Positions 30,871-39,995 of a DNA stretch of 64,000 nt are shown one piece after another. Under the pieces are notes generated by a model. That model did not search any database. It was given only the letters and a program-made list of their open reading frames with translations, and was not told the DNA's origin. A program made the position numbers and the translations under genes. The stretch lies in contig OX419758.1 in NCBI GenBank assembly GCA_948567375.1, positions 32,865,001 to 32,929,000 of the forward strand, in the 5' to 3' direction. The stretch's first letter is position 1. Every line of letters begins with the position of its first letter. This stretch comes from Lunularia cruciata (taxonomy: Eukaryota > Streptophyta > Marchantiopsida > Lunulariales > Lunulariaceae).

Positions 30871-33351
30871 ATGTCTGCATCGAGAGAACAACAAGACGAG
30901 AGGGCTCAAAGACGAGCGGTGCAGCGTGAAGAAGATGAACGTTTGAAAGCCCCATACACTTTAGACAAAAGTGAACGAGAAGAATTGGACTTTCAACTTC
31001 TCCACGAAGTACAAGCAGCCCTGCGCGAACTTGATCAAAAGAGATGCGAAGGAGCTTGGCAAGGCTACTTTTCATCCCCGTCTGCCAAGACCAAGAAAGA
31101 CTCGAGCGGGCAGACATACACGCTACGACCCAGTACACTGACTTCCCCTAAAGCTGTAAAGGGAGTCGATTTCATTAAGAAGTTTGTTCAAGAAAAGACA
31201 GTGCAAACACTTATGGAAGAAGAGTGTCAACATCTGGTACAAAAAATTCCTCGGTTATCCCGAAGAAGATTCAAAGATCAGACGGAAGATGTGGACCCTC
31301 TTACTTCTGATTGGGTTGAAGTCGACACCACCAGAGAAGAAAAAATTGTCGAAAACAACCCCAATTTGAACCCGACGAATTGGAATTCGTAGGCAGACAA
31401 CACGGCGTCCATACCAAGTAGCTCTGCGGTTCCCATAAGTTCAAATTTACCACACCCAAATCCGCCGCACCAAACAATGTCTTTGTTACCCATGACCCGA
31501 CATGCTTATCAAAAGTACAAAGGTACAGAGCAAGACGAAGATCCTAACAAATTCATTGAGGAATTCGAAGTCATTTCCTTTGCCAACAAGGAACATGACT
31601 CTGCGGATCGACTGTGGATTTTTCCAAGCCTGCTCCAAAAGAAGGCTCGAAGCTGGTATACTCATGTAATGCAGAAGAGATTTACCCCAGCGGACTGGGC
31701 AGACTTACGGAATGGCTTCCTGGAATGATTTTGGGAGGTGGATTATGACACAAGTGTCTTCGCGGCACTAAATGATTTGGATCAAGGAAAGAAGGAAAAA
31801 TTGAGAGATTACTCTGAGCGGTTCATGGCCTTATTAAACCAAGTTCCGAAGCAATCCGGGGTGGTGGGATATTCTGATGCCCAAGCCATTACATGGTTTC
31901 TCGGTGGACTTTCACCAGAGATTCAAATCTTTGCCAGGGAGAGAAATGTAACCTCTCTGGACAAAGTCCTCAAACATGTTGCCCGATATGAGGCGGCTCA
32001 TTCTAACTCGTCCAGTAATCAAAGAAATCATGAGAAGAAAGGAAAAAAGCCAAGACGAAGAGCTTCACTTAGTACTTCTCCTTCTTCGGAAGAATCCTCC
32101 ACTTCTTCTAGTTCTTCTTTGGAATCCGACGAAGAACCTAAGCAGAGAAAGATACAAAGACGTGGGGGAAAGAAGCTCGTAACACCGCCAGTAAAGAATA
32201 CATCCAAGGCGGATCACAAGTTGGAAACTCTGATTAAATAGTTTGCGGATTTTAAAATTCAGATGATTGGGGCGAAGGACCAAAGAAAACCCCCGTCATT
32301 TGGACAACCAAACGTATGGTGCACGGCGTGTGGTAAATCCGGCCATGCTAACACGGAGTGTTTAACTTGCACGGCATTTCCAGTGCAACAAATAGATTGG
32401 GTTCCGGGATGGGATCAAGGCGAAGAAGATACGGTATATCAAACCCAAGATACACAGCCTCCATCAAGCCCATCATATCAAGGTCCTAGGTTTGGACCAC
32501 GGGAGTACAATCCTACTGTTCCTCCACGAAGACCCCCAATGGGTGGTTAGAATAGACCTCAAAATGTGGCACTGGGTGCTTGTTACAATTGTGGCTCAAT
32601 GGGACATTGGTCTCCAAATTGTCCGGAGCCAAGACGAAAAATTGGGTACGTACCCCTGTGTGGGAATTGCAAAGGATTGGGGCACACAAGAAACCAATGC
32701 CCGCAACCACCCAATCCAAAGACCCCTATCAAGTATGTTCAAACTCCTGCTGAGCGTGCTGAGCTCCAGGCTAAGGGGGACACTAACGTCAATTGTATTA
32801 CACTCGAGGAAGAGCGGCCTCAAGAAGGGAGTCCAGCCTCAGAAGGGGACTGGCCGGACCTCAAAATTTTGAAGGTAGAAACTTGCGCGGAAAGAAAGAA
32901 TCGAGGTTCCAAAGAAACAAGTATTTTGTCGCCTTCCTCCCAAAAAATGAAGAGACTGCGACCAAAAGCTATTCTCTCCGCAAAAGAAGAAAACGTCCTA
33001 GCGAAAGCTAAAGCCAAAGCTTTGCAAAGAGAAATTAAGGAAGCAGTACTACGCACGCGGGAGATGAGTGTGGAGGCAAATGCAAAGATGCAAACCCTAG
33101 TATTTCCGGCAGATATCAGGTCTGAAGTAAAAGACCTGATTCAGGCCGAAGTTGGTCAACCCGATGATCATCGGGTCAACCACCCACGCCCACCGGTTAC
33201 CATCCTCAAGCATCCTGAAGTTCGCTTTGAACCAGCACATAATTCAGAACCAAAGCCAAAGACAAAGCAGGTGAAATTGGGAGGAGTCCCACAATATGAT
33301 ATTGTGGCAGATATGGCATCTACAAGCGCAAATGTCACGTTTAAGCAATAA
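30871..33351 (+). pseudogene. gag: Family B gag with three zinc knuckles (B1)
   Basis: It starts MSASREQQDERAQRR, an N-terminal charged region. The capsid core follows (31477-32040) with RLWIFPSLLQKKARSWY and ITWFLGGLSPEIQIFARER. A Ser/Arg-rich linker leads to three Cys-His boxes: CTACGKSGHANTEC (about 32320), CYNCGSMGHWSPNC (32581) and CGNCKGLGHTRNQC (about 32671). A basic helical region (AKAKALQREIKEAV) comes last. Stops at 31390, 31726, 32239, 32548 and 33349 all lie in the same frame; most fit CGA, CAG or CAA changed by one C-to-T. It would package and chaperone the element RNA. Confidence 0.85.
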
Positions 33352-33402
33352 TGGGAGGACAATAAGCTCTATAAAAAGCAGCTAAGCTCAGCTCTCAAGA
33401 AA

Positions 33403-36400
33403 GTGAGGACGATGACAAAGAAGGACTTGCCCGCAATTTATCGTATTGAACAAGAAGTTTTGGGATCTCCCGAGGTGGATGCAAAGATAGCAGGCTGCAT
33501 GATTACATCCATACCCATTGATTCGGGGTCGGGTGTAAATGTCATGATAGAAGACAATGCACATCAATTGGGGTACACAACATTTGAACCAACACCCCGG
33601 ATTCTTAAGTTTGCGGATCAAACTAGGAGACGGCCCTTGGGCATGCTGTCGAATATTACCACGATCATCGGAGGGGTGCCTTTTAAGTTAAACTACATTG
33701 TGTTAAGACCTGTAACCAAAACTGGATACCCTCTCTTGATCGGGAGACCCTGGTTGTACAGTGCCTAGGTTATGGTGGATTGGCACCAGCAAAAATTACG
33801 ATTCAAAGACATTTTGTCTAAAGAACAAAAGCTGGTAATGGTAAGTTGGACAAAGATGCCTCATCTTGGGGAAACTACTTCGTCAGAAGACGAGGATGAA
33901 TCTGAAGATTCATCGTCTTCGTCTTTGGAGGACTCCGAAGCCGATGTCCAAGTAAATTATTTGGAGTGCTACGAGGTAGAAGTCGACGATGAAGACCCAT
34001 ACGACATCGCCTGGGGTAAACAAGACTTGGAGGAAGGAGGTTTGACGGCAGTATGACTCGGGTTGAGCTGAGTAAGTCATGTAGAAGGTGTCATTAACCC
34101 CGATGACTGTCAAGATGTGGTCCTAACGGAAGAAAAGATTTTTAAAATTTCAAAGACAATCACCGCAGAGGAGTTGGCAGGATACACTGCCCTGTTTATA
34201 GAGTTCCAGGATGTATTCACCTGGTCTATCGATCAAATGCCGGGAATTCCTCGAGAATTTGGCGAGCACCGGATTGATCTGGTCGAAGATGCAGTTCCGG
34301 TTTGGCAAAGAAAATACCGCCTGAACCCAAAGTACTCTCTCCTCATAAAAGAGGAAATTGATAAGTACTTAGGGGCCGGAATAATTTTCCCTGTTCTAAG
34401 TAGTGAGTGGGTTTCACCCATTGTCATTGTTCCAAAGAAGAAGACCGGGAAAATTTGAGTATGCCAAGATTTTCACAAATTGAATGCAGTTACCAAAAAG
34501 GATCATCATCCTTTACCATTTATAGACACAATTCTGGACCAAGTAGCTGGTCATCCATGCTATAGCTTTCTCGATGGGTTTTCATGATACAATCAAGTAT
34601 CCATTTGAGAAGAAGACAAGGACAAAACCACATTCAGGACTGATTGGGGCACTTTTGCTTACAATCAAATGCCCTTTGGGTTGTGTAATGCTCCTGCTAC
34701 TTTCCAAAGAATGATGAATTCAATATTCAAGGATTTCCTGCAAAAATTTGTGGAGGTCTTCATTGATGATTTTTGTGTGTTTGGGTGAAGAGATGTACAT
34801 ATAGATTACCTTCGCCAAACTTTTGAAAGGTGCCATTTTGCCGGTTTGTCATTACACCCGGAGAAATGCTTCTTTGCAATGAAGGAAGGAATTCTTCTAG
34901 GGCATCGGGTGTCAAACTAAGGAATTGAAGTGGATGTCGAGATGGTCAAAGTAATTACAGCGTTGGAATCCCCGAAGAACCTCCGGGAGCTGAGAGCCTT
35001 CTTAGGACACGTCGGATACTATAGACGTTTTGTGTCAAACTATGCCGTGCTTGCTGCACCACTTACCAAGCTTCTGAAGAAATCCAAAGATTATCTGTGG
35101 GAAGCAACTCAGGAAGAAGCTTTCCAATTATTGAAGAAGAAACTGGTTGAAGCACCTGTCATGAGGGCCCCAAATTGGGACGCTCCTTTTCATGTGTATG
35201 TGGACACTTCGTCCATGGCCATCGGAGTTGTCTTAAGTCAAAAAGACAAGAAGAAAAAGGACTACCCGGGGTATTATGCCAGCCGACAACTTTTTGTTTC
35301 TGAAAAGAACTACTTAACAACTGAAAGAGAAGCCCTCGGTATGGTGTATGCCTGCAAGAAATTTTGCCACTATTTGTTAGGATACTAATTTGTCTTCTAT
35401 GTGGACCATTATGCACTGCAACACTTGGTCAAGAAGGCGGATTTGTCCGGGCAAATTGCACGATGGATCTTGTTGTTACAAGAATTCACATACACTATAC
35501 AAGTCAGGAAAGGAGCTTTGCATTCAAATGCGGACTTCTTATCCAGGTTGGAAACTCAAGACCAAAATTGGGAACTCGATGATTGGTTTCGTGATAAGGA
35601 GCTACATCATTTAATGACGGTATGAAGTACGCAGTATGCAGCAGAATATCATTATTTGCATACGTGCCATTGTCCTGAGGGGCTGGATCCGGAACAAAGG
35701 GCAGTCTTCCTTCGGAAAATGGGACCGTACCAATTAAAACACAACATTTTGTTTAAAATGGGCAAAGATGAGATACTTCGGAGATGCCTGGAAGCATACG
35801 AAGTAGGAGGAGTCATCAAATCCTTGCACTCGGAAGCATCGGAGGGACATTATGCCCTGAAAAATACGGTGAAGAAAATTCTTTCAGCAGGGTATTGGTG
35901 GCCTATGATGTATAAAGATACCCATGCCCATATTCGGAGTTGTGATGCCTGTCAAAGAACAGGGAAACCAACGGTGACTTCCTAGTGGCCTTTGAAACCA
36001 ATTTTGCCTCTGGCCCCATTTGAAAAATGGGGTATTGATTTTGTAGGACCTATTCAGCCAGTAACTCGTGTCACAAGGAAGAGGTACATCTTAGTATGTA
36101 CGAATTATGCCACCAAGATGGTGGAAGCAGAGGCAACACGAAGAGATGATGCAAAGACAATAGCAGAATTTTTCTTCCAAAACAACATTTCCCGTTATAG
36201 GTGCCCTCTGGAATTGGTCAGTGATTGAGGAACTCATTTTTTGAACTCAATGGTGGAAGCGTTAACCAAATACTTCCAGATTAAGCATTGGAAGACCACG
36301 CCTTACAACCCAAAAGCAAATGGACTCACGGAGAAAGCCAACAGATTGCTGTTTAAAATTTTAAATAAGGTGATAATCAATTATGCCTATGACAGGGATA

Positions 36401-36900
36401 CAAAGTTACCTGTGGCATTATGGGCATATCAAACAACGAGAAAGATTACTACCAAGCAAACTCCTTATTTTCTGACATATGGATTGCATCCCATATTACC
36501 AGTTGAGTTTGAAGTATCGACATATAGAATACTTTGCGAAGAACGTTTGTCAGAAGACGAAAGTCAAGATCTTTGGATCCATCAACTAATGTGGTTGGAA
36601 GAGAAAAGGGATGATGCAATGCAAACTACAAAGGAAATTCAAGAACAACGGAAAGTTAGGCATGATAAACGAATCAAACCTATCACTGTTCAAGAAGTAG
36701 ATCTGGTATTATTACATGATAATTGCCGCCTATTTTTTCCAGGAAAATTACATCTGAGGTGGATGGGACCGTATCGTGTGATGCACATTTATGATAATGG
36801 TTCTATTCAACTCGCAAACCTGGATGGCAATCCTTTTGCAACTTGCGTCAATGGTTGGAGGGTTAGAAAATATTGGACCCCAAACCCAACTTTGTATTAA
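33403..36900 (+). pseudogene. pol: Family B pol: protease, RT, RNase H, integrase (B1)
   Basis: The same frame as gag, with no indels. Protease: IDSGSGVNVM near 33520 and YPLLIGRPWL. RT (34117-34930): SEWVSPIVIVPKK, PFGLCNAPATFQ and the catalytic box VFIDDFCVFG at about 34757. RNase H (35190-35570): VYVDTSSMAIGVVL and TEREALGMVYACKK. Integrase (35656-36900): zinc finger H..H and C..C (SCDACQRTG), GIDFVGPIQ, LVSD-stop-GTHF and a C-terminal LRWMGPYRVMHI motif. Stops include 33766, 34054, 34069, 34456, 34585, 34606, 34786, 34918, 35386, 35623, 35983 and 36226. The natural terminator is at 36898. Confidence 0.88.
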
Positions 36901-36934
36901 AACCCGGTTGTCGGTGTTCGCAGGGACGCTCACA

Positions 36935-36950
36935 TTTGAGGGAGGGGGTA
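36935..36950 (+). other. Polypurine tract of B1
   Basis: TTTGAGGGAGGGGGTA ends exactly where the 3' LTR begins with TGTGGTACC. It fixes the LTR start independently of the LTR comparison. Confidence 0.88.
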
Positions 36951-37735
36951 TGTGGTACCTACATTTTTGGTTTTTTTTATGGTTAGTAGTGTTTAAGAGA
37001 TGAAGTAAGCACAAAAAAGTCGAATTGCAAACAACAAAGAGGTGAAAGTAACTTCGGAGGAAAGCCGAAGAAGCTGACATCGGATCCAATGATGGAGGTA
37101 CTCGGAAGAGGAGGACGCCGGAAGCAGGCCGAAGATCATCGTCTTTGGGTTGGAAAATGCAGGAAGGATGAAGACCGTTTAACAACCTTGATACGTGGCA
37201 AGAAAGTACATTTCAAGAAGCGGTGGGGGCAGAAGAAGCATGTCTTGATAGTGACCGGGAGAGCACGCAGAAGGGAGAAACTCACAGACAAAATTGACTG
37301 AAGAATGACTACGATTCAGGGCAATATAAAATTGCGAATGCGCAAAGGGAAGTTGAATTCGCTGAGTAAATTTTCAATTCTTTTGAGTAGTCATCTTGTA
37401 GGAATGCGTGTCCGGAAGCCCGTAGAGAGTGAAATTTTCCAAAACCCTGAGGGAGTTAGAGTGTCTCGTCCAGGAGAGGGGCTGATCTTTCAATAGCATA
37501 GAACGAGAGAACAAATCATGGCAAAGAAGGTGGCCAACACGCTGGCAGTGAGAGGATTTGCAATTTGAAGGGTAGACGTAGTAGCGAGGATTGAAGTCTT
37601 GGTTAGACTGCATATCACCTTTTTAGCCTGGAACTGGAATTTCAGTTTCCCAAGAGTGATGGCAGAAATTGCTGCCAGTAATTGTGAGGAGGGTCCCGAA
37701 GTGGAGGGGCAGAGAGGCAATCCGGCTCGATGGAC

Positions 37736-38427
37736 TGTAACACCCATTTGTGCATGTGTGTGGTATTGTGATATTTAGCTTGGTATTACAAGTACTTAAG
37801 AGATATTATTTATATAGAGATAAAGGATGGTTCTATATTAGTCATGGTTAGCTTAAGTTAGTCATAGCTAAGATAGATGGGACCTTACTTTAGAGGAAGT
37901 AGAAAAGATGAGCACCACTATTTTGGATTTTAGTGTGTTGACTTGGTATTATTCCTAGGTGTTTGGCTTTGGGGAAAGAGTTGAGAACTCTTGGGCCCGC
38001 AAGCCTTTTTGTTTTGGATTCTTCTTTAGTCCAAGGATAGCCCATGTGAAGGAATCCTTGCTTTAGTGGTTGGGTCAAGATAAGACCACATGCTTAGGGG
38101 AATATGCCCATGTGAATGGATATTCCTTTCTACTTTTTGACTTTACTTGACTTTTAGTCTAGTAACTTGAGTTACTACGGTAATTAGTAACTTTGGTACG
38201 TAACTATTTCACAAGTATATAAACAAGGAGTGAGGAGGTACTCATCATCCTTTCATTTGCAACTATCTCTCTCTCATTGAGTTCTCTAGTGAGCAATGTC
38301 TTGAGTCTTGGAGTGTTAGCCTTGGAGGAGTATGATGGAGTTGGGGTTCCTTGCCTTCTTAGTCCATGGTGCGCTACCATAATAGCCATCAGAGGTTCAT
38401 CCTGAGTGAGAGACAGGCCGGCTCACA
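37736..38427 (+). repeat. 5' LTR of A3
   Basis: 692 bp, TGTAACACCC...GGCTCACA. No difference from the 3' LTR was seen on reading both through. Confidence 0.96.
38137..38223 (+). promoter_or_regulatory. Core promoter region of family A LTR: W-box pair, palindrome, TATA
   Basis: TTGACT occurs at 38137-38142 and 38147-38152, 10 bp apart. The inverted repeat GTAACTtgAGTTAC is at 38162-38175 and TATATAAA at 38216-38223. TTGAC[C/T] is the core site of WRKY transcription factors. The TTGACT pair and TATA box are conserved in A0, A2, A3 and A4. Defence or stress responsiveness is inferred only. Confidence 0.6.
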
Positions 38428-38431
38428 TTTT

Positions 38432-38449
38432 TGGTTCCGTTGCCGGGAC
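38432..38449 (+). other. Primer-binding site of A3
   Basis: TGGTTCCGTTGCCGGGAC, 4 bases after the LTR. It matches 14 of 18 positions of the plant tRNA-Asp complement TGGCGCCGTTGCCGGGGA. The change GC to TT at positions 4-5 is shared by all A copies, so a variant tRNA or a mismatched primer is used. Confidence 0.7.
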
Positions 38450-38468
38450 CTCTCTAGAAGGCAAGATA

Positions 38469-38639
38469 ATGTTCCGCGTCCAATTCTACATTAGGCAGAA
38501 GGAGGCTATGAGAGCTCACTTGGAGAGAACATTAGGAGAGGAGAGGGCTGAACTTATGTTAGAGAACCAAGATCCATTTGTATACCCTGTAGTTCATTAT
38601 GATGTCTTTGAGGTGATTTTGTACATCTTGTACACATGA
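38469..38639 (+). CDS. Family A leader short ORF, sORF-a (56 aa), unknown function
   Basis: It starts MFRVQFYIRQKEAMRAH shortly after the primer site and ends PVVHYDVFEVILYILYT at a TGA. The length and both ends are identical in A4 (56856-57026), and the frame is conserved in A2 apart from one stop. The first half is helical and charged; the last ~25 residues are hydrophobic. Its end resembles that of sORF-b downstream (QxPFVxPxVxY...YILY). It may be a small protein, a regulatory upstream ORF or the remnant of a longer coding region. Confidence 0.45.
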   Translation: MFRVQFYIRQKEAMRAHLERTLGEERAELMLENQDPFVYPVVHYDVFEVILYILYT

Positions 38640-39287
38640 GAGGAATTGGAGAGATTGTGTGAGGTGGATTGCAGATTTTGGGGATTAAGGTGATTTTGGG
38701 CAAAATCTCAAGTTTGAGATCTGGTCTTGAGATTTCTACACATGATAGCTTGGGTTATCTTTCAGTTAGCACACTTCAAATTATTGAGAGAGCTTCTATG
38801 CGCACTGGGCTAGAATTTTTGAAAGTTGATAGGGTAAAGTGCTCCCGCAACTGCATGCTCTCTGGAAAATTGTACAGAATCCGCCATTTCTTCAATTTTT
38901 AGTGAATTGTCCTGAAAATTTCCAAGAAAATTTAGTGCATTATATCCTACCTGGTGCCACAAAAATTAGAGAGAGATTATTTTTTCGCAGTGCGTTATGA
39001 GTTTTTGAAGTGAGGGGGGTGGTTTTCAGACCAAATCTGAAATATGGGTGCTGAATAGAAAGGTGTCTAGGCCAAATGGCTCGATGAAAAGATCTAAAAT
39101 TTTGCAGGGAGGGACGCCCTGGAGTTCTGATCAAGTGTGGAAAATTTCAGAGGACTGTGACATATTCATTGGGAGATTTGAGTGACATTGTGAGGAAGGG
39201 TCAATTCTGCAGAGTGGAGATCTCATGCATGAGAAGTTTGAGATCAACAAAAAGCATGTTTGAGTGTTTAGATTCATCTTTGGGAAC
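38640..39287 (+). other. A3 leader between sORF-a and ORF1
   Basis: No recognised gene. An ORF of 77 codons at 38669-38902 has a counterpart in A4 (57056-57292) but not intact in A2. It may be chance, because the copies are young. The region is otherwise conserved between A copies as leader. Confidence 0.5.
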
Positions 39288-39761
39288 ATGGAGGGTCATC
39301 AAGAGTGGAAATTGAGATTATGCAAGGTTCCCCAAGGGTTTGAGGTGATTGTAGGGGTGGATTTGAGGAAAAGAGAGTTTACAATAGAATTTGAAGAGAG
39401 TGTTGAGAGGATCCAAAAACCTACACCACTTGGAGGAAAGAGTGAGTCTAAGTGCTTTCTATGTGGAGAGAAGGGACATAAGGCAAGTTCATGTCCATTA
39501 ACCTTTGAGAGCAAGAGATTGAGGGAAAGGAGAGGCTTACTTGACTTGGGTTTGCATGTTGGACCTTCTTCACCAAGATTGGGAGGGAGAAGATCTAAGA
39601 CCAAGGAGTTGTGTGAGGTTTGTGGAGTTGAAGGACTTCCAAAAGGACATGAGTGTAGTGGAGTAAAAGCACTTTTGGAAACTTTGGTGAAGGATCTTGG
39701 AGAGAGTCTTAGTACAGCTACAGAAATACTACCACCTTCATCAGCTAGTTCTCAAGATTAG
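39288..39761 (+). CDS. Family A ORF1, zinc-knuckle accessory protein (157 aa)
   Basis: The start chosen is MEGHQEWKLRLC, since it is present in all three copies; an ATG at 39264 exists only here. Residues 1-48 form a small basic/acidic domain (GFEVIVGVDLRKREFTIEF). A CX2CX4HX4C zinc knuckle (CFLCGEKGHKASSC) lies at about residues 56-69. A second Cys/His cluster (CEVCGVEGLPKGHEC) lies near residues 110-124, and a Ser-rich tail ends the protein. The knuckle predicts nucleic-acid binding. It precedes gag-pol and is separate from the gag knuckle, so the element has two knuckle proteins. The domain family of the N-terminus is not recognised. Confidence 0.65.
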   Translation: MEGHQEWKLRLCKVPQGFEVIVGVDLRKREFTIEFEESVERIQKPTPLGGKSESKCFLCGEKGHKASSCPLTFESKRLRERRGLLDLGLHVGPSSPRLGGRRSKTKELCEVCGVEGLPKGHECSGVKALLETLVKDLGESLSTATEILPPSSASSQD

Positions 39762-39784
39762 TGATGGAGATAATCTTTCAACTT

Positions 39785-39928
39785 ATGGATAAATTATCCA
39801 TGAGAGTTAGATTAATATGCACTCTAGGATTTGATGTTGCTATAGAAATCTTGGAGCAACCTGAACCTTTTGTGTTCCCTAGAGTGGATTATTCTCAGAT
39901 GGTGTTAGTCATGTATATACTCTATTAG
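39785..39928 (+). CDS. Family A short ORF between ORF1 and gag-pol, sORF-b (47 aa)
   Basis: It starts MDKLSMRVRLICTLGF and ends VLVMYILY. The segment LEQPEPFVFPRVDYSQM resembles LENQDPFVYPVVHYDVF of sORF-a, and both end YILY, suggesting an old duplication. It is open in A3 and A4 (58171-58314) and broken in A2. Whether it is translated is unknown. Confidence 0.4.
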   Translation: MDKLSMRVRLICTLGFDVAIEILEQPEPFVFPRVDYSQMVLVMYILY

Positions 39929-39932
39929 TAAT

Positions 39933-39989
39933 AGAGTGAGAGAAAAGAAAAGAGAAAAAAAAATTAAGAGAAAAGAAAGATAGTGAGGG
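39933..39989 (+). promoter_or_regulatory. Purine-rich leader immediately before gag-pol
   Basis: An almost pure A/G tract (GAGAGAAAAGAAAAGAGAAA and following) ends 6 bases before the gag-pol ATG. It is present at 23783-23845 in A2 and 58318-58376 in A4. Polypurine A-rich leaders can support cap-independent initiation in some plant RNAs. Here that is a hypothesis, suggested by gag-pol lying behind ORF1 and two short ORFs. Confidence 0.4.
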
Positions 39990-39995
39990 GTTAAG

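Noticed and set aside
37089-37301. 70-codon ORF near the start of the B1 3' LTR
   Set aside because: No counterpart found in the B0 or B3 LTR starts; probably chance.
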